From the NCBI GenBank assembly GCA_013141435.1, contig JABFQZ010000041.1, forward strand, positions 1 through 32,645: a DNA stretch of 32,645 nucleotides. The letters are read 5' to 3'. The notes under the pieces were generated by a model. The model saw only the letters and a program-made list of their open reading frames with translations. It had not been told where the DNA came from and ran no database searches. This document shows, piece after piece, positions 15,399 through 23,237 of the stretch. Numbering within the stretch: the stretch's first letter is position 1; each line of letters begins with the position of its first letter. The position numbers and the translations under genes are program-made. This DNA is from Ferruginibacter sp. (lineage in GTDB: Bacteria; Bacteroidota; Bacteroidia; Chitinophagales; Chitinophagaceae).

Positions 15399-15416
15399 AT
15401 CATGAATATTCATGAT
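15399..15416. promoter_or_regulatory. Perfect 18-bp palindrome (candidate operator), copy B
   Basis: ATCATGAAT is followed directly by ATTCATGAT. It is identical to the central 18 bp of the copy-A palindrome although surrounding bases differ. It lies between the two divergent promoters, about 28 bases before the rightward -7 box, so one bound dimer could affect both directions. Confidence 0.65.
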
Positions 15417-15443
15417 ATTGTCAGTTGTGTATGTCTGATTTCT

Positions 15444-15451
15444 TATTTTTG
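15444..15451 (+). promoter_or_regulatory. Rightward -7 box for the sensor-kinase gene
   Basis: TATTTTTG is an exact TAnnTTTG match. A TTG at 15418-15420 is 23 bases upstream, slightly longer than the usual 19-21. A start near 15457 would put GTG 15468 about ten bases into the message and would exclude the upstream in-frame ATG codons. Confidence 0.45.
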
Positions 15452-15467
15452 GGTATATTATTTTCAT

Positions 15468-18400
15468 GTGTGTAAGATTCTAAAATTCATCATATTTGCT
15501 TGTTGGTTTTTTGGAGGTAGCAGCTACCTGCAGGGGCAAGGCTTTTTGCAACCCAATCTTGTGCAAGGAGAACCACTTGGAGTTAAGCAAGGCTTATCAC
15601 AAGGAATGATTAATTGTATTTATCAAGATAAAGAAGGCTTTATGTGGATATGTACCAAAGATGGTCTTAACCGATATGATGGGTATAATATTTTTACTTT
15701 TAGAAACAATCCTAATGACCCTTACAGCTTGCCCGACAATTATTGCATCGCAATGGCGGAAGACGAAAATGGTAATTTTTGGGTGGGAACCAATACTAAA
15801 GGATTATTTTATTTTAATAAACAAACCGAAAGATTTTATCCTGTAGCGGTAATCAATAACAGTAAAGAAAACCTGTGTGTAAGAGAAATAAGCTATGCCA
15901 ATGGGAAACTTTTTTTAAAAACCTGGACGGATGCTTTACTATTAGATATTAGTGAAGTAAAATTAAGCGATGATAAAAATGCTCTTTCAAAAGCAAAAAT
16001 AATTTTCAGTTACAATCAATTGCAACCCAGCAAACACTATAAAACTGGTATTAATCTAAATTTTAACCTCTTTTGGAGCTGGATGCCAAATAATACTGCT
16101 TGGGTGACATTTCCAGATAGTATTTTTTATTTTAAGTTTTCTCCTGATTTTTCAAAATGGTCTGTTACCAGCTTTGCCCCTTCATCATTGGGCATTGATG
16201 CTAACGCTAATGGAATGGTTTCTTTTTTTTGGGTACAGGGTAACCCTGCAAATACAATAATTGCTTTTAACAATAAAATAATTCAATATAATGAAAATTC
16301 CCAAAAAATAACACAACAGATAACTCTACCTAATACTAACTCTTCCATTTTTTACAAATTTTTCTTGTTGAATGACAGCAGTATCGGCAGTATTACGGAT
16401 TCATTGGTTTATATCTACCAGCTAAAATCTGGAAAAATAATTGTTTCTAAAAGAAACAAAAGTTTAACTAACGGGACCATTATATCATTTTTTACCAATG
16501 CAAATGGAATTGAATGGTATGGAAGTGCTGGTTTCGGTATTACTAAAATTGACCCTCGTAAAAAACTGTTTAAAAGTTTTAAAGGGGCTTATAAGGCAAA
16601 TGACTTATGGAGATTGCCGCCCGTTTATATGCCTACCATTGCTCAACAGCTCAGAGGACCTTACGGATTTAAACAGATAGCCTTAGATAAACAGGGGATA
16701 TACTGGGCATATTTGAGAAATGCCAGCAGCCCTATCAGTTTTTTACTATCAAACAATACCAAAACTGGAACAACTTCTACTCATCCGGGTTTACCAGATA
16801 ATTATACCAGTCAAATTAATATTTACAACGATCCTCAAGATAGGTTATGGATATACTACCAAGACAGGTTTAATAAAAACAATATAGCTAGGATGGACAA
16901 AAAAACTGGAACCATGCTGAAAAGGTACAGCATACCAGATGATATTGAAACACCTGAACCTTTTGTATCTCAATTTTACTTAGACCAACTGGGAATAATG
17001 TGGCTTGCCACCATTAATGGGTTGTATTCTTTTAATGAAAGTAGCAATGAATGGCGGCACTGGAAAAATATTCCAAGTAATAATGGTAGTTTAAGTGCCG
17101 ATGGTATATTAACTATATGCCCCGACCCTACATTACCTAATAAATATCTTTGGATTGGTACTGAAGGAGCTGGGTTTAACCGCTTTGAAAAATCGACAGG
17201 AAACTGCATTCGTTATGATGAAAAAGATGGACTGCCCAATAATGTAGCCTATTGCATATTAAGCGATAGTTTAAATAATATATGGATAAGCACCAATAAA
17301 GGGTTAAGCTGTTTTAACCCTGCACAAAAAACATTCAAAAACTTTACAGATGAAGATGGGCTGCCAGGCAATGAATTCAACCGCCACTCTGCCATGTATT
17401 TGCAAAACGGCGAACTACTGTTTGGCGGTGTTGATGGCTTTGTAATTTTTAATCCAAAAGAAGTATTACAGAAGCAGTCAGCTGCTCCGTTAGCATTTAC
17501 AAGCATTTCTGTATTAAACAAACCCATCAACTGGAAAACAGATAGCAGCAATTTGAAAGCACCAATTGGATATGCAAAGACACTTACATTAAAACCAGGG
17601 CAAGATATATTCAGCATCAGCTTTGCAACACTGGAATATCGTAGTAATGCAAAAAAAATGTATAAGTATAAATTAGAGGGTTTTGATAAAGACTGGACAA
17701 ACCCAAGCAGCAAAAATGAAGTAACTTATACCAATCTTTCACCAGGCTCCTATACATTTTATGTAATGGGTGCCAATTCGGATGGAATATGGAATGAAAA
17801 ACCAATTAGCTTTAAAATAATTGTACTGCCTTATTGGTATCAAACCATTTTGTTTAAAATGGCGGTATTATTATTATTGGCACTTGCATTATATGCATTT
17901 TATCGTTATCGTTTAAGCCAGGTGTTGAAATTAGAAAAGCTCCGAAATCGCATAGCACGGGATTTGCATGATGAAATTGGCAGTACACTAAGCAGTATTT
18001 CTATTTATGCTGCATCAGCAAAAAAAGTGGTGGCTGGCAATCAAAAGGCAGATGGTATTTTATCAAAAATAAATGCAGGTACTAGTGAAATGATGGAAGC
18101 CATGAGTGATATTGTGTGGGCTGTAAATACGGGTAGCGGCCGTTTTGACGACCTTGCTAATCGCTTGAGGAGTTTTGCTGTACAGGTAACAGAAGCAAAA
18201 AATATTGAACTCTGGTTTACAGATAACAAAGACATACCTGATATAGCTCTAAACATGGAGCAAAGAAAAAACATTTACCTTATTTGCAAAGAAGCTATTA
18301 GCAATGCAGTAAAATATTCAAACTGTACTTTATTAGCTGTACAGATAAATAAAAAGCAAAACTGGTTGCTTATTCATATACAGGACAATGGAAAAGGATT

Positions 18401-18566
18401 TGCTGCAAACAACCCTGAAGCAGCAATATCAGAGAATTCATTTGGTGGCAATGGTATAAAAAATATGAAGAGCAGGGCAGATGAAATAGGCACTTATTTT
18501 GAAATCATCTCAACTGCTGGTAAAGGAACGGATGTTATATTGGAGATCCCTTTAAAAAAATCATGA
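15468..18566 (+). CDS. Two-component propeller sensor histidine kinase (NarX-type HisKA_3)
   Basis: This is a 1032-residue inner-membrane sensor from GTG 15468. It has a signal peptide (ILKFIIFACWFFGGSS) and a long periplasmic beta-propeller with regulator-propeller units (GLSQGMINCIYQDKEGFMWI, WVGTNTKGLFYF, IMWLATINGLYSF, LWIGTEGAGFNRF, IWISTNKGLSCFNP). A Y_Y_Y domain follows (about 719-787), then one membrane helix (about 794-815). The HisKA_3 phospho-site helix RNRIARDLHDEIGSTLSSI has His834. The ATPase domain has NAVKYSN, DNGKGF and GGNGIKNMKSRA. Unlike many Bacteroidota hybrid propeller sensors it has no built-in receiver or AraC domain; its partner is the adjacent NarL-type regulator. 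In-frame ATGs at 15357, 15372 and 15402 would extend the protein by up to 37 residues, but they lie in the palindrome/promoter region and spoil the signal peptide. The ligand is unknown. Confidence 0.92.
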   Translation: MCKILKFIIFACWFFGGSSYLQGQGFLQPNLVQGEPLGVKQGLSQGMINCIYQDKEGFMWICTKDGLNRYDGYNIFTFRNNPNDPYSLPDNYCIAMAEDENGNFWVGTNTKGLFYFNKQTERFYPVAVINNSKENLCVREISYANGKLFLKTWTDALLLDISEVKLSDDKNALSKAKIIFSYNQLQPSKHYKTGINLNFNLFWSWMPNNTAWVTFPDSIFYFKFSPDFSKWSVTSFAPSSLGIDANANGMVSFFWVQGNPANTIIAFNNKIIQYNENSQKITQQITLPNTNSSIFYKFFLLNDSSIGSITDSLVYIYQLKSGKIIVSKRNKSLTNGTIISFFTNANGIEWYGSAGFGITKIDPRKKLFKSFKGAYKANDLWRLPPVYMPTIAQQLRGPYGFKQIALDKQGIYWAYLRNASSPISFLLSNNTKTGTTSTHPGLPDNYTSQINIYNDPQDRLWIYYQDRFNKNNIARMDKKTGTMLKRYSIPDDIETPEPFVSQFYLDQLGIMWLATINGLYSFNESSNEWRHWKNIPSNNGSLSADGILTICPDPTLPNKYLWIGTEGAGFNRFEKSTGNCIRYDEKDGLPNNVAYCILSDSLNNIWISTNKGLSCFNPAQKTFKNFTDEDGLPGNEFNRHSAMYLQNGELLFGGVDGFVIFNPKEVLQKQSAAPLAFTSISVLNKPINWKTDSSNLKAPIGYAKTLTLKPGQDIFSISFATLEYRSNAKKMYKYKLEGFDKDWTNPSSKNEVTYTNLSPGSYTFYVMGANSDGIWNEKPISFKIIVLPYWYQTILFKMAVLLLLALALYAFYRYRLSQVLKLEKLRNRIARDLHDEIGSTLSSISIYAASAKKVVAGNQKADGILSKINAGTSEMMEAMSDIVWAVNTGSGRFDDLANRLRSFAVQVTEAKNIELWFTDNKDIPDIALNMEQRKNIYLICKEAISNAVKYSNCTLLAVQINKKQNWLLIHIQDNGKGFAANNPEAAISENSFGGNGIKNMKSRADEIGTYFEIISTAGKGTDVILEIPLKKS

Positions 18567-18611
18567 TAATCGATGAGGCGGTGCAACACATCTTTTAAGT
18601 AATTTTATAAA

Positions 18612-19250
18612 ATGGAAAAAAGGATTGCAGTTTTTGATGATAACAGTAAAAGAAGGGAAAGCCTTGAAATACTAATTGACCTTACTGATGGCATTAGCTG
18701 TGTGGGTTTGTATCGTGACTGTAGTAATGTGTTGAATGATATTGAGAAAAGTCGCCCCGACCTAGTACTGATGGATATTGATATGCCCAATGTGAACGGA
18801 ATTGATGGCGTGAAACTTATCCGTAAAAAATATCCCAATCTTAAAATTCTGATGCAAACCGTTTTTGAGGACGATGAAAAATTGTTTGCCAGTATTCGAG
18901 CAGGTGCTGATGGATATTTATTAAAAAAAGCCCAGCCCCAGGAATTGCTTAATGCCATTGAAGATGCCCTGAAGGGTGGAGCTCCCATGACACCCAGCAT
19001 TGCACGCCAAGTGCTACGTTTTGTTGGAAGTACAGAAAACAAAAAGCAGCAAGAAGACTTTCACCTCACAGCCAGAGAAACTGAAATACTGTCGCTGTTG
19101 GTGCAAGGGCTTAGTTACAAAATGATTGCTAATCGATGTTTTATTTCTCTACCTACGGTGAATTCCCATATTCAAAAAATTTACGAAAAATTGCAAGTGA
19201 ATTCTGCTGTAGAAGCTGTAACCAAAGCTATTGGCAATAAAATTGTTTAG
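18612..19250 (+). CDS. NarL/LuxR-family response regulator
   Basis: This is a 212-residue DNA-binding response regulator. The receiver domain (about 1-120) has the acidic pair D9/D10, the phospho-acceptor Asp55 in LVLMDIDMPN, Thr83 and a Lys at 105 or 106 (YLLKKA). The C-terminal LuxR-type helix-turn-helix (about 153-212) reads LTARETEILSLLVQGLSYK, then IANRCFISLPTVNSHIQKIY and EKLQVNSAVEAV. It starts 45 bases after the kinase stop on the same strand, the classic arrangement for a HisKA_3 kinase and its partner. It is therefore the leading candidate to bind the palindromes in the two duplicated control regions, although this is inference. All key residues are present. Confidence 0.94.
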   Translation: MEKRIAVFDDNSKRRESLEILIDLTDGISCVGLYRDCSNVLNDIEKSRPDLVLMDIDMPNVNGIDGVKLIRKKYPNLKILMQTVFEDDEKLFASIRAGADGYLLKKAQPQELLNAIEDALKGGAPMTPSIARQVLRFVGSTENKKQQEDFHLTARETEILSLLVQGLSYKMIANRCFISLPTVNSHIQKIYEKLQVNSAVEAVTKAIGNKIV

Positions 19251-19265
19251 GCGAATACTGTCTGG

Positions 19266-19294
19266 GCTTTTTATGAAATCCTTTTCATAAAAGC
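19266..19294 (+). terminator. Hairpin after the response-regulator gene
   Basis: GCTTTTTATGAAA pairs with TTTCATAAAAGC across a 4-base loop with one bulged T, starting 16 bases after the stop codon. The stem is long but AT-rich and is not followed by a T-run, so it is only a possible transcript end. Confidence 0.4.
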
Positions 19295-19514
19295 ACGGGT
19301 ATATAGGCTAAGTTGATATTGCATACAAATATTTTGTAATAGACTTCGATTGAGAAAGCCAAGCTGAATTTGCCATGTTTACAGGGCAAATGAAACTCCT
19401 TTTAAAAGAGAAAATTTATTTTTTTTCAAAAATAACTGAAATTTAAATGCATAATATTATGGTTTTAATTTCATTTTCATTGCCATTAAAACCATACATT
19501 TTTTTTATAAAGCT

Positions 19515-19553
19515 CAATGAGGTTTAGTGTTTCAGACTTTTTGAGGGACGACT
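19515..19553. repeat. Dispersed ~40-bp repeat, copy 2
   Basis: CAATGAGGTTTAGTGTTTCA followed by GACTTTTTGAGGGACGACTA matches 1861-1899, with an identical TTTCAGACTTTTTGAGG core. It is directly after the stop codon of a minus-strand gene, as in copy 1. Confidence 0.6.
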
Positions 19554-19560
19554 AATTAGG

Positions 19561-20511
19561 TTATAATTTTTTATTTTCTTGTTTCAACCTTTCGGCAGCA
19601 ATAACTTTTAGTGAGTGTATGCTTACATTTAACTCAAAGCCTATAAGCAATGCTAATGAGTTGATATAGATAAGTGCCATTACCATCATAATTGTACCTA
19701 TAGAGCCATACAACGCATTATACTTGCCAAAATTATTTACAAAAATAGAAAACCCTAATGATGAAATAAGACTTAAACATGTAGCCAATATTGTACCTGG
19801 TGATGAGAGTCGCCATTTCTTTTTTATAGCAGGTGCATATTTAAAAATAAAGCCGATAATTAAATAAACTAAAATTACAATAAAACTCCACCTAGAGTAA
19901 TTGATGATATTACGAATTGTATCGCTGCTTATAACTAATTTTAATAAAGCACCTTGCATTATTAGTAAAATTAAATAAGCAAAGAGTAATCCAAAAATTA
20001 CAATAGTTAATCTTAGTGCTACCCAACGCATTTCAAAAGCATTTCTTTTTTTGAAACCTACATAATTTTTATTGAAAGAACGCATTAACCCCATTATTCC
20101 GTTAGATGCAAAGTATAAAGATAGCAATAACCCAAATGATAGTAACCCAATTTTTGTGCCATCTATAAAGCTATCTACAAAAGTAACTACCTGCTTATTA
20201 TAAACTCTTGATGGTATAATATCGAAAATAAGATTGTGTAGTTGTAGCTTTATGCTCTTTTTAGAAACAAAGGGTAAATTGGGTATTAGGGTAAATAAAA
20301 ATAACAACGATGGTGGTATTGCCATAATGAAATTATATGAAACAGCAGCAGCTCTTTCATTAAGCCCATGTTGTTTTAATTGGTTTCTAAAAAACTGAAT
20401 TACATCGTACAAAGCCAACCCATCGAAACCAGGCAAATACCATTTTTTACTTTTTTGTAACAAAAAAGGTATTGGTGTATAGTTTAATATTAGTCGCTGA
20501 AATTTGGTCAC
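19561..20511 (-). CDS. YihY/BrkB-family inner membrane protein
   Basis: This is a 316-residue polytopic membrane protein of the YihY/UPF0761 family; the function is not firmly known. It has family features: a soluble N-terminus (FDGLALYDVIQFFRNQ), then ERAAAVSYNFIMAIPPSLLFLFTLIP as the first membrane segment. Hydrophobic helices follow near residues 125-145 (IGLLSFGLLLSLYFASNGIMGLMRSFN), 165-190, 205-225, 240-262 and 270-295 (YGSIGTIMMVMALIYINSLALLIGFELN), the last with the family's conserved G-F-E-L-N ending. It starts 18 bases after the mltG stop on the same strand, so co-transcription is likely. Confidence 0.9.
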   Translation of the reverse strand: MTKFQRLILNYTPIPFLLQKSKKWYLPGFDGLALYDVIQFFRNQLKQHGLNERAAAVSYNFIMAIPPSLLFLFTLIPNLPFVSKKSIKLQLHNLIFDIIPSRVYNKQVVTFVDSFIDGTKIGLLSFGLLLSLYFASNGIMGLMRSFNKNYVGFKKRNAFEMRWVALRLTIVIFGLLFAYLILLIMQGALLKLVISSDTIRNIINYSRWSFIVILVYLIIGFIFKYAPAIKKKWRLSSPGTILATCLSLISSLGFSIFVNNFGKYNALYGSIGTIMMVMALIYINSLALLIGFELNVSIHSLKVIAAERLKQENKKL

Positions 20512-20529
20512 TTTAGTGTATAAAAAATA

Positions 20530-21570
20530 TTATGGTTGTGCTTGTTGTTCTTTTAATTTTTTCTTTTTTAAAAATTCTACTAAAGCTACTTGGTATTGTT
20601 TTGCAAAAACTTGATGCTCAGCATAGGTTTCTGCAAAGTTTGAGTAACCTTCTAAATTGGGCTTTGCTACAAAAAACATGTAATTGGTTTTAGGTGCATT
20701 TAAAACTGCATCAATAGTTTTTGATGATGGTGTACATATTGGACCTGGTGGTAAGCCAGTTGTATAATATGTGTTGTATGGTGATGCAAATTTTAGATGT
20801 TCAAATAATATTCTATTTAATGTAAAATTTTTCATTGCAAATTTTACTGTAGGGTCGGCTTGTAGTTTTTCGCCTTTTAAAAACCTATTTGTGTAAACAC
20901 TTGCTACCAAAGGCCTATCGGTTTCTTTATTGGTTTCTTCTTCTACAATGCTTGCAATAATATATACTTGCATTGGGGTTAAATTTTTTGCTTTTGCTTT
21001 TTGGGTTCTTTCAAAGTTCCAAAATTTTTGTTCTTCGGCTTTTAGTTTGCTAAATATTTTTTTTATACTACTGTTCCAATTAAACTCATACGAATTAGGT
21101 ATTATAGTACTCAATAAATTGTCTTCATTTAATTTATAAGCTGCTAAAGTATCTTTATTGTTTAAAAAATTTATAACCTCTAAAGAATCTATTTCGAAAG
21201 TTTTACCAATTTTTGCAGCTAAATCTTCTTTTAACCTCAGTTTGTTTATTACCAATCTTACTGGAGATTGATTCCCAGATTTTAACATTTTTATTAAGCC
21301 ATAATTACTCATACCATCTTTTATAAGGTATCTACCAGGTTTTACATTGTTTTTGTATTTAGCTTGTGATAATAATTTATTAAAGAAAAATCCATCTTGT
21401 ACAATTTGTTTATCTTTTAAATCTTGTATTATGCTTTCATAAGTTTGGCCAGTTTTAATATAAAAATATTTATCGGTAGGTGCTTTTACATTAGAACCAA
21501 AAATATTATAGGTAGCGTAACATACAATAGCTGCTATAACAATAAAAATTAATGAAACTGTTTTCTTCAT
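20530..21570 (-). CDS. mltG: Endolytic murein transglycosylase MltG
   Basis: MltG cleaves nascent glycan strands in the periplasm and probably ends chain elongation. The 346-residue protein has an N-terminal membrane anchor (about 4-22), a LysM-like segment (about 35-100) and the YceG/MltG catalytic domain. The catalytic glutamate lies in ASIVEEET (E210), followed by KETDRPLVASVYTNRF, LQADPTVKFA, and the signature SPYNTYYTTGLPPGPICTPS with a nearby AVLNA. Length and motifs are standard. It follows secG but is separated from it by a strong terminator, so it may have its own promoter. The YihY-family gene comes next after 18 bases. Confidence 0.96.
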   Translation of the reverse strand: MKKTVSLIFIVIAAIVCYATYNIFGSNVKAPTDKYFYIKTGQTYESIIQDLKDKQIVQDGFFFNKLLSQAKYKNNVKPGRYLIKDGMSNYGLIKMLKSGNQSPVRLVINKLRLKEDLAAKIGKTFEIDSLEVINFLNNKDTLAAYKLNEDNLLSTIIPNSYEFNWNSSIKKIFSKLKAEEQKFWNFERTQKAKAKNLTPMQVYIIASIVEEETNKETDRPLVASVYTNRFLKGEKLQADPTVKFAMKNFTLNRILFEHLKFASPYNTYYTTGLPPGPICTPSSKTIDAVLNAPKTNYMFFVAKPNLEGYSNFAETYAEHQVFAKQYQVALVEFLKKKKLKEQQAQP

Positions 21571-21599
21571 AAAAAAGGGTGTAATGCAATTTAAAATAA

Positions 21600-21630
21600 A
21601 AAGCCCTGCTTTTAATATAAGCAGGGCTTT
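21600..21630 (-). terminator. Strong bidirectional rho-independent terminator after secG
   Basis: AAGCCCTGCTT (21601-21611) and AAGCAGGGCTT (21619-21629) form a perfect 11-bp stem with a 7-base loop. A T-run follows in both directions (TTTTTTATAT on the plus strand, TTTTTATTTT on the minus strand). It lies between secG and mltG and should end the lptE-secG transcript. Confidence 0.88.
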
Positions 21631-21648
21631 TTTATATAAAATATTATA

Positions 21649-22005
21649 TTATGGTTTTTTGGTAGTGTCTTGTACAACTGGCGGCATTGTGGTAGTTGTA
21701 TTAGGTGTAGGTACTGTTTGTTGTGGTTTGGTAGTAGTACCTTTTAATAAATCATCGTTTTTAGATGATGCAGTACCATCTTTAGGTATAAATGCTGGAG
21801 AAATTACGCACAAAATACCAACTATAGCTGCAAATATCCATGTACCTTTTTCCATTACATCGGTAGATGATTTTACGCCTATTAATTGATTACTTACTCC
21901 GCCTAAAACGCCAGATACACCGCCACCTTTTGGGTTTTGAATTAAAACAATAAATCCTAAGATTACTGACGCTACAATTATTAAAATTCCAAATAATACT
22001 AACAT
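21649..22005 (-). CDS. secG: Preprotein translocase subunit SecG
   Basis: SecG is a small membrane partner of SecYE in protein export. The 118-residue protein has two membrane helices (about 3-24, LVLFGILIIVASVILGFIVL, and about 54-72, WIFAAIVGILCVISPAF). The conserved loop IQNPKGGGVSGVLGGVSNQLIGVKSSTDVMEK lies between them, including the G-G-x-x-x-x-L-x-G pattern and the helix-2 lead. A Thr/Pro/Gln-rich C-terminal tail (about 85-118) is an extension often seen in Bacteroidota. The start overlaps the spacing of the upstream gene (one intervening base), so the two are translated from one message. A strong terminator follows. Confidence 0.95.
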   Translation of the reverse strand: MLVLFGILIIVASVILGFIVLIQNPKGGGVSGVLGGVSNQLIGVKSSTDVMEKGTWIFAAIVGILCVISPAFIPKDGTASSKNDDLLKGTTTKPQQTVPTPNTTTTMPPVVQDTTKKP

Positions 22006-22006
22006 G

Positions 22007-22699
22007 TTAATTTTTTAATGATTCAATTTTGGCTGCAAAGTAAACACTTTTTGCAGGATTTAGCAAACTTAATTTTTTGTATAGATCAATTGCCTTTAAA
22101 GGCTTGTGTTGCAATGCAAAAGCTTCTGCCATAGCCTCGGTTATTATATCTTCTTCTTTATTGCTAACAGCTGCTAAAGATTGTATTTGCTCTTCTACTA
22201 ATTTACTAACAATGGGCAATTTATCTGGATGCACTTTTTTCATGGTTTTAAGCCAAGATGTAAAGCTTTTTAATTGTTTACCCAATTTATCATCTGCCAA
22301 TTGCTCGGCACTTAGTTTTATGCCTTGCGATGCAAAGTAGTCGGAAGCAAATAATGGCTCAAATATTAATTCTTCTTCTTGCTTTTTAGTATCGCTTCCT
22401 GCATTGGATACTGCAACTTGGGTATTTGTGTTTGAAGTATTTTCTACAGCAATATCAGTTTCTACAATTTGCTCTTGCTCATTGTTTAATAATGATTGTA
22501 GGTAAAATGGATTAGAAAAAAATAAGGCAGTTTTTGCAGTAATTGAATTGTAATTATTTGCTTGCTGGTTGGTATTTTTTAATAAGAAAAAATTGCTCAA
22601 CCCAAAATATAGATTTGTATCAGTTATGCTTTGCAAAAACGATTGTTTTTCTAAACCAGTTTTTTGATCGCCAAAAATATTTGTATATAATTTTTCCAT
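22007..22699 (-). CDS. Conserved hypothetical protein (helical-repeat-like)
   Basis: This 230-residue protein is not recognised as a named family. It has no signal peptide. The N-terminal half (about 1-80) is Asn/Gln/Phe-rich with short aromatic segments. A charged low-complexity linker follows (about 80-115). The C-terminal half is alpha-helical: LSAEQLADDKLGKQLKSFTS, LVEEQIQSLAAV, then EAMAEAFALQHKPLKAIDLYKKLSLLNPAKSVYFAAKIESL. That last stretch looks like one tetratricopeptide-type unit. It lies 22 bases after lptE and one base before secG, an arrangement I recall as common in Bacteroidota, suggesting an envelope-related role. No enzymatic motif is visible. Confidence 0.7.
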   Translation of the reverse strand: MEKLYTNIFGDQKTGLEKQSFLQSITDTNLYFGLSNFFLLKNTNQQANNYNSITAKTALFFSNPFYLQSLLNNEQEQIVETDIAVENTSNTNTQVAVSNAGSDTKKQEEELIFEPLFASDYFASQGIKLSAEQLADDKLGKQLKSFTSWLKTMKKVHPDKLPIVSKLVEEQIQSLAAVSNKEEDIITEAMAEAFALQHKPLKAIDLYKKLSLLNPAKSVYFAAKIESLKN

Positions 22700-22721
22700 T
22701 TTTAAGATGTGAAAAGTAAAG

Positions 22722-23234
22722 TTACCAATTAGAAAATATTTTATTGAAAATTAAGTCCACCAAATTTCTTACAATTTCATCGTTGTATGTATTTTCTGCA
22801 TCGGATAATGAAAATTCGGATTTGAAATCTTTGGTATAATTTACATCTGATTCAAAATCTTTTGTAGCATCTAATTTATTTTTAAAAATAAGATGAAAGC
22901 CTATTGTTAGCCTATTTGTACTTGCTTGATTGTTTTGAATATTTACTGTAGATGTGCTGTATTGCGATACATAACCACTAATATCATAATCTGCATTATC
23001 GTCGTTTATTTGTCTGAGCCTTGTGGTGCTTATAATTTTTTGTTGTAGTTTATCGGTAAGTTGTGGGCTAAGCCTAGGGTTGGTATATTGAGCCCTATTG
23101 CCAAGTTGCGATACTCTAAAGTTTTTAATTTCTAAAGGTATTGGCGCCACATCTTTAAAGCCATATTTGCAAGTGGCAAAGTTGAATAAAAAGAAACATG
23201 CAATAAGTAAGGTTATAAATTTTAAATTTTTCAA
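22722..23234 (-). CDS. lptE: LptE-family LPS assembly lipoprotein
   Basis: LptE partners LptD in placing lipopolysaccharide in the outer membrane. The 170-residue protein has a lipoprotein-like N-terminus (MKNLKFITLLIACFFLFNFATC, cysteine at 22; the lipobox FATC is weak). The Bacteroidota LptE pattern follows: YGFKDVAPIPLEIKNFRVSQ, then NPRLSPQLTDKLQQKIISTTRLRQINDDNADYDISGYVSQYS. A beta-rich middle and a final helix (EIVRNLVDLIFNKIFSNW) complete it. It lies between the sigma-54 activator gene (about 96 bases upstream) and the helical-repeat gene on the same strand. The family call rests on this pattern and the neighbours. Confidence 0.82.
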   Translation of the reverse strand: MKNLKFITLLIACFFLFNFATCKYGFKDVAPIPLEIKNFRVSQLGNRAQYTNPRLSPQLTDKLQQKIISTTRLRQINDDNADYDISGYVSQYSTSTVNIQNNQASTNRLTIGFHLIFKNKLDATKDFESDVNYTKDFKSEFSLSDAENTYNDEIVRNLVDLIFNKIFSNW

Positions 23235-23237
23235 TGG

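Larger units (their letters stand above)
15300..15497. repeat. Duplicated control region, copy B
   Basis: This is the second copy of the segment at 12262-12459. Here it lies between the divergent T9SS-protein gene (left) and the sensor-kinase gene (right), and its right end includes the first ten codons of the kinase from GTG 15468. The order is leftward promoter, palindrome, rightward -7 box. Confidence 0.85.
19251..19560. other. Convergent intergenic region with hairpin and dispersed repeat
   Basis: The response-regulator gene ends on the left and the YihY-family gene ends on the right. The region holds an imperfect hairpin (19266-19294) and copy 2 of the ~40-bp dispersed repeat, with AT-rich filler between them. 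No reading frame of interest was found. Confidence 0.6.

Noticed and set aside
18605..19042. 145-codon minus-strand frame
   Set aside because: It is antisense to the response-regulator gene; its Ser/Arg-rich composition reflects the complementary strand.
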